Shown here piece after piece: positions 54,133-61,974 of a stretch of DNA of 64,000 nt. Source of the DNA: Afipia sp. (GTDB taxonomy: Bacteria > Pseudomonadota > Alphaproteobacteria > Rhizobiales > Xanthobacteraceae). How positions within the stretch are numbered: position 1 is the stretch's first letter; each line of letters starts with the position of its first letter. Both the position numbers and the translations under genes were made by a program. The notes under the pieces are model-generated. The model was not told the DNA's origin. It did no database searches and was given only the letters and a program-made list of their open reading frames with translations. The stretch lies in assembly GCA_024508675.1 (NCBI GenBank), contig JANINQ010000021.1, positions 1 through 64,000 of the forward strand, given 5' to 3'.

Positions 54133-56064
54133 CTAACGCGTTGGCGAATCGAGGTTTCGTGCCGAAATTCCGAGCGATTTGATCCGCGACGCCAGCGTGG
54201 TCGGCTTGATGGCCAGCAGTTCCGCCGCCCCGCCTGCACCAAAGACCTTGCCGCCCGACGCCTTCAATGCCGCCAGAATGTTGTTGCGCTCGTGTTCGCG
54301 CATTTCATCGTCGGTCATGATCGCCTGCGGTGCACCATTCTTCGGCCGACGCGCCGGCGCGGGCGCTTCAGCCCCACCTTGCTGGACCGGCAGATCGATC
54401 CGCAACCGCCCGTTCTGGGCCAGAATGGCGGCACGCTCGATCACGTTGTGCAATTCGCGAACATTTCCGGGCCAGTCGTACTGCATCAGGCGGCGCACAT
54501 CGCCTTCCGATAATCTCAGATCGGACCTGAAAGATTTGTTTTCACTGGTGAGGAAGTGCTGCGCCAGTAGTGGAATATCCTCGCGGCGATCGCGAAGCGG
54601 CATCGTCTCTACCGGAAACACATTGAGCCGGAAATAGAGATCCTCACGGAAACGCCCCTGCTTCACTTCCTTTTTCAGTTCACGATTAGTGGCAGCGATG
54701 ACGCGGACATTGACCGCGCGGGTACGCTCCTCGCCGACGCGCTCGAAATGGCCTTCCTGCAAAACGCGCAGCAGCTTGCCTTGAAGTTCGAGCGGGATTT
54801 CGCCGACTTCATCGAGAAACAGCGTACCGCCATCGGCGAGTTCAAACCGTCCGATGCGATCGCGCAGCGCGCCGGTGAACGCGCCTTTGACATGACCGAA
54901 GAATTCGCTCTCGAACAATTCGCGCGGAATGGCCGCGCAATTGACGCGGATCAGCGGGCGGTCGCTGCGCTGGCTTGCTTCATGAATGGCGCGCGCGATC
55001 AGTTCCTTGCCGGTTCCGGATTCGCCTGTGATCAACACAGTGGCATCAGTCGGCGCGACAAGGCTGACCTGTCGCAGGGTTTTCTGAACAGCAGCCGTGC
55101 GTCCGATAATGCCGCGCGGATTTGTTTCGGTGCGTATTTCCTCCTGCAAATAGGCGTTTTCCTGCTCCAGCCGCTCGCGCAACTGATCGACTTCCGCAAG
55201 CGCGGCGCGGAGCTGCTCGTCTGCTTCGCGGCGCTGGCTGACATCGCGAAACACGATCACCGCACCGACAACAACGCCGCGGTCGCGAATGGGTGTCGAG
55301 GTATATTCGACCCAGACAGGCGTCCCGTCCTTGCGCCAGAACACCTCGTCGTTGACCTGATGGACGGCGCCATCGCGGAAGGCTGCATAGATCGGACAAT
55401 CCGTGTGCGGATAATGCCGCCCATCATGATGGGTGTGATGCACAGTGGAATGAATGTCGGTGCCGACCAGTTCTTCCGCCGTCCAGCCGAGAAGGCGTTC
55501 CGCCACCGGATTGACAAACGTGGTCTTGCCTTCCGCATTGACGCCGTAGATGCCTTCACCCGCCGCGCGCAGGATCAACTGGTTCTCGCGCTCGATGTCG
55601 CGAAAGACACGCTCGACCCGCTGCCAGGCGGCGATGCCGCCGCGCATGTGATCTTCCGCCGTCGCATCGACCATCCGGCGGCGGCGCTGCTCGAGATCGT
55701 TCATCGCCAGCAGGACCAGCGGTGTGCCGTCCTGCGGAATGAGCGAGCCGGTATATTCCAGCCTCAGCTTATTTCCTGCCGCGTGGCGCGGTGTCAGCGA
55801 CGTGGTCCAGAACGAGCCCTTGTCGAACACGGCCTGCGTGAAAACGATCAGCGCGGGCACCTGCCCGGCGTGCAGGGCGCTGATCTTCATCTGACGCAGC
55901 AGCGCGCGGTCATAGCCCAGAAGTGTGCACGCGGCCGGATTGGCCTCGATGATGCGATCCCCATGCGGGTCGAGCAGCATCGTCGGCTCGGCTGCAAAAT
56001 CGAGCGCCGTACTCCAGAGGCCGGGATCGCGCCCGGATGCCGGTGGCGCAACTGTCGTATCCAT
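54133..56064 (-). CDS. Sigma-54 activator with two PAS domains
   Basis: A 643-residue bacterial enhancer-binding protein. PAS 1 spans about 20-120 and PAS 2 about 155-275, including a His/Cys-rich loop (H205-C223). A coiled coil lies at 280-312 and the AAA+ domain at about 320-545, with Walker A GESGTGKE (347-354), the sigma-54 contact loop GAFTGA (394-399) and Walker [12 protein letters not shown] (412-422). A Fis-type HTH lies near the end ([20 protein letters not shown]). There is no receiver domain, so input is probably a ligand or redox signal sensed by PAS. It is divergent from cynABDS; three inverted repeats start 10 bases upstream of its ATG and a sigma-54 promoter faces cynA. I infer it activates the cyanate genes and controls itself. 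Confidence 0.95.
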   Translation of the reverse strand: MDTTVAPPASGRDPGLWSTALDFAAEPTMLLDPHGDRIIEANPAACTLLGYDRALLRQMKISALHAGQVPALIVFTQAVFDKGSFWTTSLTPRHAAGNKLRLEYTGSLIPQDGTPLVLLAMNDLEQRRRRMVDATAEDHMRGGIAAWQRVERVFRDIERENQLILRAAGEGIYGVNAEGKTTFVNPVAERLLGWTAEELVGTDIHSTVHHTHHDGRHYPHTDCPIYAAFRDGAVHQVNDEVFWRKDGTPVWVEYTSTPIRDRGVVVGAVIVFRDVSQRREADEQLRAALAEVDQLRERLEQENAYLQEEIRTETNPRGIIGRTAAVQKTLRQVSLVAPTDATVLITGESGTGKELIARAIHEASQRSDRPLIRVNCAAIPRELFESEFFGHVKGAFTGALRDRIGRFELADGGTLFLDEVGEIPLELQGKLLRVLQEGHFERVGEERTRAVNVRVIAATNRELKKEVKQGRFREDLYFRLNVFPVETMPLRDRREDIPLLAQHFLTSENKSFRSDLRLSEGDVRRLMQYDWPGNVRELHNVIERAAILAQNGRLRIDLPVQQGGAEAPAPARRPKNGAPQAIMTDDEMREHERNNILAALKASGGKVFGAGGAAELLAIKPTTLASRIKSLGISARNLDSPTR

Positions 56065-56073
56065 TCAATTCTC

Positions 56074-56125
56074 TACGAAATATCGTAATTCAACTACGAA
56101 TAATCGTATATCACGATATTTCGTA
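56074..56125. promoter_or_regulatory. Three inverted-repeat activator sites (UAS)
   Basis: Three copies of TACGA-N4-TCGTA: TACGAAATATCGTA (56074-56087), TACGAATAATCGTA (56095-56108) and CACGATATTTCGTA (56112-56125, one base off). A further half-site TCGTA is at 56055-56059 inside the activator's first codons. They lie 57-108 bases upstream of the -24 element and 10-61 bases from the activator start codon. Copy number, symmetry and distance are those of enhancer sites for a sigma-54 activator, presumably the adjacent one. Confidence 0.8.
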
Positions 56126-56181
56126 ACCGACAATATTACCGCTGCAGCAGAGGGATATTGATAAGTCAGGATAAATCACGG

Positions 56182-56197
56182 TGGCACGCCCCTTGCG
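56182..56197 (+). promoter_or_regulatory. Sigma-54 (-24/-12) promoter of cynA
   Basis: TGGCACGCCCCTTGCG matches the sigma-54 consensus TGGCAC-N5-TTGC exactly in sequence and spacing, with ten bases between the -24 GG and -12 GC. Transcription should start near 56208, leaving a leader of about 22 bases with GGAGG before the cynA ATG at 56230. This also rules out the in-frame ATG at 56158, which lies upstream of the promoter. Confidence 0.88.
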
Positions 56198-56229
56198 TAG
56201 TGAATGGAAACATCACGCTGGAGGCTCTC

Positions 56230-57612
56230 ATGTCCACCTTCGACAATCCATTCGATCCGAACCGCCGCCTGTCTTCCTTCGGCTGCTCCTGCGGCCAGCA
56301 TGCAAGCGACGCTGAACACGACGCCGCACTTCGTCTCCAGACAGTCAGTTCACAGAGCGACGAGCAGCGCTACGAGGGCGTTGTCGCCTCTGCCGTCATG
56401 CGCGCTATGTTCCCGCAGGATGCTGCCCGGCGTGCGTTCCTGAAATCCGTCGGCGCCGCAACGGCGGTTGCCGCCGTCTCGCAGTTCTTCCCGCTCAAGA
56501 CCGCGACCGAAGTTTTCGCGCAAGGCGCGCCGCTGGAGAAGAAGGACCTCAAGGTCGGCTTCATTCCGATCACCTGCGCGACGCCGATCATCATGGCCGC
56601 GCCGATGGGCTTCTATGCCAAGAACGGCCTCAATGTCGAAGTCATCAAGACTGCCGGATGGGCTGTCATCCGCGACAAGACCGTCAACAAGGAATACGAC
56701 GCCGCGCACATGCTCTCGCCGATGCCGCTGGCACTGACCCTTGGTGCAGGCTCGAACCCGGTGCCCTACACCATGCCGGCGGTCGAGAACATCAACGGTC
56801 AGGCCATCACGCTGGCACTGAAGCACAAGGACAAGCGCAATCCGAAGGACTGGAAGGGCTTCAAGTTCGCCGTGCCCTTCGACTATTCGATGCACAACTA
56901 CCTTCTGCGTTACTATCTCGCGGAACACGGCATCGATCCCGACACCGATGTGCAGATCCGCGCCGTGCCGCCGCCGGAAATGGTCGCCAACCTGCGCGCC
57001 GACAATATCGACGGCTTCTTAGGGCCCGATCCGATGAACCAGCGCGCGGTCTACGACAATGTCGGCTTCATCCACATCCTGACCAAGGACATCTGGGAAG
57101 GTCACCCCTGTTGCGCCTTCGCCGCATCGAAGGAATTCGTCACCACGATGCCGAACACCTACGCGGCGCTGCTGAAGTCGATCATCGACGCCACGGCGTT
57201 TGCGCATAAAGCAGAGAACCGCAAGCAGATCGCCGAAGCGATCTCGCCTGCGAACTATCTCAACCAGCCGCAGATCGTGCTGGAGCAGATTCTCACCGGC
57301 ACGTTCGCGGATGGCCTCGGCAATATCGTCAAGCAGCCGAACCGGGTCGACTTCGATCCATTCCCCTGGCAGTCCTTCGCCATCTGGATCATGACCCAGA
57401 TGAAGCGCTGGGGTCAGATCAAGGGCGACGTGGATTACAAAGCCGTAGCCGAGCAGGTCTACCTCGCGACCGATACCGCGAAGCTGATGAAAGACGTCGG
57501 CCTGACTCCGCCAGCCACGACCACCAAAAGCTTCAGCGTCATGGGCAAGACCTTCGACCCTGCCAAGCCGGAGGACTATCTCGCCAGCTTCAAGATCAAG
57601 AAGGCTAGCTGA
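56230..57612 (+). CDS. cynA: Cyanate ABC transporter substrate-binding protein (NrtA/CmpA family)
   Basis: A 460-residue periplasmic binding protein of the nitrate/bicarbonate/cyanate type: LKVGFIPITCATPIIMAAPM, FYAKNGLNVEVIKTAGWAVI, FDYSMHNYLLRYYLAEHGID and IDGFLGPDPMNQRA. Export is by Tat: twin arginines R67-R68 in AARRAFLKSVGAATAVAA, with cleavage near VFAQGA. Unusually for a signal peptide, about 60 residues precede the twin arginines and include a Cys/His group (C19, C21, H24, H30). The ATG at 56230 follows GGAGG and lies downstream of a sigma-54 promoter. Clustering with cynS makes cyanate the likely substrate; nitrate or bicarbonate are the alternatives in this family. Its stop codon overlaps the permease start by one base. 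Confidence 0.88.
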   Translation: MSTFDNPFDPNRRLSSFGCSCGQHASDAEHDAALRLQTVSSQSDEQRYEGVVASAVMRAMFPQDAARRAFLKSVGAATAVAAVSQFFPLKTATEVFAQGAPLEKKDLKVGFIPITCATPIIMAAPMGFYAKNGLNVEVIKTAGWAVIRDKTVNKEYDAAHMLSPMPLALTLGAGSNPVPYTMPAVENINGQAITLALKHKDKRNPKDWKGFKFAVPFDYSMHNYLLRYYLAEHGIDPDTDVQIRAVPPPEMVANLRADNIDGFLGPDPMNQRAVYDNVGFIHILTKDIWEGHPCCAFAASKEFVTTMPNTYAALLKSIIDATAFAHKAENRKQIAEAISPANYLNQPQIVLEQILTGTFADGLGNIVKQPNRVDFDPFPWQSFAIWIMTQMKRWGQIKGDVDYKAVAEQVYLATDTAKLMKDVGLTPPATTTKSFSVMGKTFDPAKPEDYLASFKIKKAS

Positions 57613-58451
57613 TGTCGGCGTCACTCCCTCTGCGCGCGGCGATAGTCTCGCTTCTGATCTTCGTCGCATTCATCGGCGCGTGGCACCTTGCCACGCGCAG
57701 CACGTCGACCGTGGCGAATATGGACCCCGAATACGCCAAGCTGATGGGGCTCAACGCCACGCAGGGCAAATCGGCCATGCCCGGTCCGCTGGATGTCGGC
57801 GCAAAGCTCTGGGATCACATCAAGCGGCCATTCTACGACAACGGACCGAACGACAAAGGCCTCGGCATTCAGCTCGCTTACTCCATCGCGCGCGTAATGA
57901 TCGGGTACCTGCTCGCAGTGGCGGTCGCCATCCCGCTCGGATTCCTGATCGGAATGTCTCCGTTATTGAGCAAGGCGCTCGATCCATTCATTCAGATATT
58001 AAAACCGATCTCGCCGCTCGCCTGGATGCCGCTGGCGCTTTACACGATCAAGGATTCCGGGCTTTCAGCAATCTTCGTGATCTTCATCTGCTCGGTCTGG
58101 CCGATGCTGATGAACACGGCATTCGGAGTCGCCAGCGTCCGCAAGGAATGGATCAATGTCGCCCGCACCCTTGAGGTCGGCAACGTCCGCCGCGCTTTCA
58201 CGGTGATCCTGCCTGCAGCAGCGCCCACGATCCTCACCGGCATGCGGATTTCCATCGGCATCGCATGGCTCGTGATCGTCGCCGCCGAAATGCTCGTGGG
58301 CGGAACGGGTATCGGTTACTTCGTCTGGAACGAGTGGAACAACCTGTCGATCACCAACGTCATCATCGCGATTTTCGTCATCGGCCTTGTCGGCATGATC
58401 CTCGACCAGATCCTCGCGCGTTTCACGCGCATGGTCACCTTCCCGGAGTGA
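57612..58451 (+). CDS. cynB: Cyanate ABC transporter permease
   Basis: A 279-residue inner-membrane permease of the NrtB/CmpB/SsuC class. The first helix is LRAAIVSLLIFVAFIGAWHL. A periplasmic loop (about residues 30-75) precedes the cluster of helices starting ARVMIGYLLAVAVAIPLGFL. The EAA loop for ATPase contact is visible at WINVARTLEVGNVRRAFTVI. Later helices include GIAWLVIVAAEMLVGGTGIG and VIIAIFVIGLVGMILDQI. It begins in the TGATG overlap with cynA and ends 4 bases before the ATPase gene, so the transporter is a tight operon. Confidence 0.9.
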   Translation: MSASLPLRAAIVSLLIFVAFIGAWHLATRSTSTVANMDPEYAKLMGLNATQGKSAMPGPLDVGAKLWDHIKRPFYDNGPNDKGLGIQLAYSIARVMIGYLLAVAVAIPLGFLIGMSPLLSKALDPFIQILKPISPLAWMPLALYTIKDSGLSAIFVIFICSVWPMLMNTAFGVASVRKEWINVARTLEVGNVRRAFTVILPAAAPTILTGMRISIGIAWLVIVAAEMLVGGTGIGYFVWNEWNNLSITNVIIAIFVIGLVGMILDQILARFTRMVTFPE

Positions 58452-58455
58452 TGCG

Positions 58456-59370
58456 ATGACCGACAAGTTCATTTCCATCGAAGGTATCGCCAAGCGCTAT
58501 CCCGCGCAGTCCAACGGCACCACAACCATCTTTGAAGATTTGTGGCTGTCGATGCCGCGCGGTGAGTTCGGCTGTGTCATCGGCCATTCCGGCTGCGGCA
58601 AGACCACCGTGCTCAACATTCTCGCGGGCCTGGATGAGCCGACGGAAGGCACCGTGATTGTCGATGGTCAGGCCATTGAAGGCACCAGCCTCGACCGCGC
58701 GGTGATTTTCCAGAGCCACGCTTTGCTGCCCTGGCGCACGGTGATGGGGAATGTCGCCTATGCGGTCTCGTCCAAATGGCGTAAGTGGGACAAGGCGCGG
58801 GTCCGCGCGCATGCACAGAAGTTCATCGACATCGTCGGCCTGACCGGCTCGGAGCACAAGCGCCCCTCTGAACTATCCGGCGGCATGAAGCAGCGCGTCG
58901 GCATCGCGCGTGCGTTGTCGATCACGCCGAAGATCATGCTGATGGACGAACCGTTCTCGGCCCTCGATGCGCTGACACGCGGCACGCTGCAGGACGAGGT
59001 TCGCCGCATTTGTCTCGAAACCGGCCAGACCGCTTTCATGATAACGCATGACGTGGATGAAGCGATCTATCTTGCCGACAAGATTTTCCTGATGACCAAC
59101 GGCCCCGGTGCCGTGCTCGCGGAAGTTCTGGAAAATCCGCTGCCGAAAGATCGTGGGCGGATCGACCTGCACCGCCACCCGCAATACTACGCCCTGCGCA
59201 ATCACATCATCGATTTCCTGGTGACGCGCAGCAAGACCTTCGTGGAAACCAACAAAACCCACGACCCGCGGAATGTGCCGGTGGTTCGCCCCGGATTCAC
59301 CGAGCCCGCGATCGTCGCCACTAATGCAACTGCCGGCAAGCAGCAATCCGGCCAGACCAGCGCCGCCTGA
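58456..59370 (+). CDS. cynD: Cyanate ABC transporter ATPase
   Basis: A 304-residue ABC ATPase of the NrtD/SsuB/TauB class: Walker A GHSGCGKTT (43-51), Q-loop VIFQSHALLPWRTVMGN, signature LSGGMKQRVGIARAL, Walker B ILMDEPFSALDALTR and the switch histidine in MITHDVDEAIYLADKI. A C-terminal extension of about 40 residues beyond the core ends in an alanine/glutamine-rich tail. It energises uptake through the permease encoded 4 bases upstream. cynS follows 26 bases downstream with its own Shine-Dalgarno. Confidence 0.92.
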   Translation: MTDKFISIEGIAKRYPAQSNGTTTIFEDLWLSMPRGEFGCVIGHSGCGKTTVLNILAGLDEPTEGTVIVDGQAIEGTSLDRAVIFQSHALLPWRTVMGNVAYAVSSKWRKWDKARVRAHAQKFIDIVGLTGSEHKRPSELSGGMKQRVGIARALSITPKIMLMDEPFSALDALTRGTLQDEVRRICLETGQTAFMITHDVDEAIYLADKIFLMTNGPGAVLAEVLENPLPKDRGRIDLHRHPQYYALRNHIIDFLVTRSKTFVETNKTHDPRNVPVVRPGFTEPAIVATNATAGKQQSGQTSAA

Positions 59371-59396
59371 CAGCCCTTCAAAACTGGAGAATTGAA

Positions 59397-59879
59397 ATGA
59401 AGCGTTCCGACCTCACCGAAAAGCTGCTCGACATCAAGCGCGAGAAGGGCTGGACCTGGAAATACATCTGCGAAAAAATCGGCGGATACTCCGAGGTCCT
59501 AATCGTCGGTGCCATTCTCGGCCAGATGAAACTGACCAAGCCTCAGGCCGCCAATGCCGGCGAACTTTTTGGCCTGTCCAGATCTGAAATCACCATGCTT
59601 AACGAAACCCCGATGCGCGGCATGGAAATGCCGCCGACCGATCCATTGATCTACCGGTTCTACGAACTGGTGATGGTCAACGGTCCGGCGTGGAAAGCAC
59701 TGATCGAGGAGGAATATGGCGACGGCATCATGTCGGCCATCGACTTCGACATGGTCATGGAACGCCTGCCGAACCCGAAGGGCGACCGCGTCAAGATTAC
59801 GATGTCGGGCAAATTCCTGCCCTACAAATACTACGGCGCGAGCGGCAACGTGCCCGAATACGGGTTCAAGGAAGGCTGA
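59397..59879 (+). CDS. cynS: Cyanate hydratase (cyanase)
   Basis: Cyanase: cyanate plus bicarbonate gives carbamate and CO2, and carbamate then decomposes to ammonia and CO2, supplying nitrogen and removing a toxic anion. The 160-residue product has the helical N-terminal domain (SDLTEKLLDIKREKGWTWKY) and the unique C-terminal dimer domain with the three catalytic residues R87 and E90 in LIYRFYELV and S113 in GIMSAIDFD. Length matches the family (about 150-160). TGGAG lies before the ATG. It is the last gene of the sigma-54-driven operon. No carbonic anhydrase gene (cynT) is in the window, although the reaction consumes bicarbonate. Confidence 0.97.
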   Translation: MKRSDLTEKLLDIKREKGWTWKYICEKIGGYSEVLIVGAILGQMKLTKPQAANAGELFGLSRSEITMLNETPMRGMEMPPTDPLIYRFYELVMVNGPAWKALIEEEYGDGIMSAIDFDMVMERLPNPKGDRVKITMSGKFLPYKYYGASGNVPEYGFKEG

Positions 59880-59882
59880 ACC

Positions 59883-61157
59883 TCACGGCATCAGGCGGAT
59901 AGCGTCGTTGAAGAAATCCGGGCCACCGAAATTCCCGGATTTCAGCGCCAGCACGGCGTCGCCGCGGCTCCATCCGACACATCGCAGGACCGGAACGCCA
60001 GCGGCGATTTCCGGTCCGACCAAAAATGCCGGTATGCCGAGGCGATCAACTACCGCGCCCGAGGTTTCTCCGCCGGCAACAACGAGACGGCGTACACCAG
60101 CGGCTACAAGACCTTCACCGATCGCCGCCATCGTCTGCTCGATGGCATGTCCGGCCGCATCGCGGCCATGTCTCGCCTGCACCGCGGAAACCTGATCCGG
60201 CGTCGAACTGCTCGCGATCAGGACTGGCCCCTTGCCAAGGCCTTCGCGCGCCCAGCCGAGTGCACGTTCGGCCTCGCCTTTTCCCGTCACGATCTTTTCC
60301 GGATCGAGATGCAGCACCGGCATGGACTTTCCCGCCTGCGCGATCTGTGCCAGCGTCGCCTGCGAGCAGCTTCCGGCAAGACAGGCCACCGCACCACCGA
60401 TTGCTTTTTGATCGATGCTGGCGGAAGCAGCCTTCACCTTGCCCGAGGCGACGAGTCCTCGAGCAAGGCCAAGCCCCATTCCCGACGCGCCGACCGAAAG
60501 GCGATGATCCAACGCAACCTTGCCGAGCGTTTCAAGCTCGGGATCGAACACTGAGTCGATGATGGCAGCACTGATCCCCTGCTTTGCAAGCTCGGCGAGA
60601 CGCACGCGAATGACATCTGCCCCCTTCGCAACCGTTGCGAGATCGACAAGTCCGACTTTCGACTGGCTCTGGCGCGCCAGCACGCGCACCAGATTGGAGT
60701 CGTGCATCGGGTTGAGGGGATGATCTTTCAGCGGACTTTCGTTAAGCGGCACGCTGCCCACGAACAGATTACCCTGATAGACGGTTCGCCCCGTTCCAGG
60801 GAAAGCCGGCGTCACCAGCACAATGGCGTCGCCGGAGTCTGCGCACAGCGCGTCCATCACCGGGCCGATGTTTCCAGCGTCCGTTGAATCAAACGTCGAA
60901 CAAATCTTGAACAGGACATGCGATGCGCCACGTGATCGCAGCCATTTGTCCGCCTCGCGCGAACGCGCCACCGCCTTAGAGGCTTCGATGGAACGGCTCT
61001 TCAGCGACACGACCACCGCATCCACGTCAGGCAGCGATAGCCCGTCGTCCGGCACGCCGATGGTCTGCACCGTGCGCAGGCCACATCGAGTCAGCATATT
61101 GGCAAGATCGGACGCGCCGGTGTAATCGTCCGCGATACAGCCCAGCGCCAGAGTCAC
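59883..61157 (-). CDS. otnK: 3-oxo-tetronate kinase (DUF1537 family)
   Basis: A 424-residue four-carbon acid sugar kinase. The N-terminal domain opens LALGCIADDYTGASDLANML, with the conserved DDxTG; the middle has LFKICSTFDSTDAGNIGPVM and the C-terminal nucleotide-binding part RRLVVAGGETSGAVVDRLGI. In characterised loci OtnK phosphorylates 3-oxo-tetronate at O4 during L-threonate or D-erythronate breakdown. Isomerase, dehydrogenase and decarboxylase genes beside it complete that pathway. Its GTG start overlaps the otnI stop by 4 bases, and its 3' end is 3 bases from convergent cynS. Confidence 0.92.
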   Translation of the reverse strand: MTLALGCIADDYTGASDLANMLTRCGLRTVQTIGVPDDGLSLPDVDAVVVSLKSRSIEASKAVARSREADKWLRSRGASHVLFKICSTFDSTDAGNIGPVMDALCADSGDAIVLVTPAFPGTGRTVYQGNLFVGSVPLNESPLKDHPLNPMHDSNLVRVLARQSQSKVGLVDLATVAKGADVIRVRLAELAKQGISAAIIDSVFDPELETLGKVALDHRLSVGASGMGLGLARGLVASGKVKAASASIDQKAIGGAVACLAGSCSQATLAQIAQAGKSMPVLHLDPEKIVTGKGEAERALGWAREGLGKGPVLIASSSTPDQVSAVQARHGRDAAGHAIEQTMAAIGEGLVAAGVRRLVVAGGETSGAVVDRLGIPAFLVGPEIAAGVPVLRCVGWSRGDAVLALKSGNFGGPDFFNDAIRLMP

Positions 61158-61942
61158 GCCCGCGCTCCCTTGGCTTTATAAGGAGCAAACCAGCCGAGGC
61201 CTTCGACCGTGTTGCCCTTGGGGCGATATTCGCAGCCGACGAAGCCGCTGTAGCCCAGCCGATCCAGTTCCTCGAACAGAAAGGGGTAGTTCAATTCCTC
61301 GCCTGCCGGTTCGTTGCGCGAGGGAACGCTGGCAATCTGGATATGACCGATCATCGGCATCATCTTCCGCAACGCCATGGTCACATCGCCATGAACAATC
61401 TGACGATGATAAATGTCGAACTGCAGTTTCAGGTTCGGAATATTAAGGTCGCTGATCACACCAGCCGCGAAATCGAAGTCATTAAGGAAGTAACCCGGCA
61501 CATCGCGCGGATTGATCGGCTCCAGCATCAGGTCGATGTTTTCCCTGGCCAGAGACTCAGCCACCCACACCACCGAACGGCAAAACGCATCGACAGCCCT
61601 GGGATCGCGGCGATCCGCGATACCCGCCATCAGATGAAGCCGTTTGACGCCGGTCGCCTTGGCATAAGGCAACGCCTGCTTCACGCTGGCCTGCACATCT
61701 GCGAAACGCTCCGGCAAAGCGGCAAAACCGCGCTCGCCCTTGTTCCAGTCGCCGGGAAACAGGTTGAACAGTGCCTGCGTCAATCCATTACCGTGAAGCC
61801 TGCTGCCTATCTCCTCCGGCGAGTGCTCGTAGGGAAACAGAAACTCCACCGCATCGAAGCCGGCTTTTGTCGCTGCCTCGAACCGGTCGAGAAACGGCAC
61901 TTCATTGAACATCATGCTGAGATTGGCGGCGAAGCGAGGCAT
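61154..61942 (-). CDS. otnI: 2-oxo-tetronate isomerase (hydroxypyruvate isomerase family)
   Basis: A 262-residue xylose-isomerase-like TIM barrel: FAANLSMMFNEVPFLDRFEA and EFLFPYEHSPEEIGSRL near the N-terminus. Metal-binding acidic residues lie in MLEPINPRDVPGYFLN, LQFDIYHRQIVHGDV and GHIQIASVPSRNEPAGEELN, and the end is GFVGCEYRPKGNTVEGLGWF. In this gene context it interconverts 2-oxo- and 3-oxo-tetronate; a classical hydroxypyruvate isomerase (Hyi) is the alternative and would be hard to separate without the kinase neighbour. It is translationally coupled to otnK and lies 32 bases downstream of ltnD. Confidence 0.9.
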   Translation of the reverse strand: MPRFAANLSMMFNEVPFLDRFEAATKAGFDAVEFLFPYEHSPEEIGSRLHGNGLTQALFNLFPGDWNKGERGFAALPERFADVQASVKQALPYAKATGVKRLHLMAGIADRRDPRAVDAFCRSVVWVAESLARENIDLMLEPINPRDVPGYFLNDFDFAAGVISDLNIPNLKLQFDIYHRQIVHGDVTMALRKMMPMIGHIQIASVPSRNEPAGEELNYPFLFEELDRLGYSGFVGCEYRPKGNTVEGLGWFAPYKAKGARA

Positions 61943-61974
61943 CGGACGTTTCCGTTTCTTGATTATAATGAGAG

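Noticed and set aside
54748-56088. A 446-codon plus-strand frame opposite the sigma-54 activator
   Set aside because: Shadow of the activator gene; it would also run into the activator binding sites and has no domain.
56158-56229. Upstream in-frame ATG for CynA
   Set aside because: It precedes the sigma-54 promoter at 56182-56197 and the predicted transcript start, and the segment contains no Shine-Dalgarno, whereas the ATG at 56230 has GGAGG.
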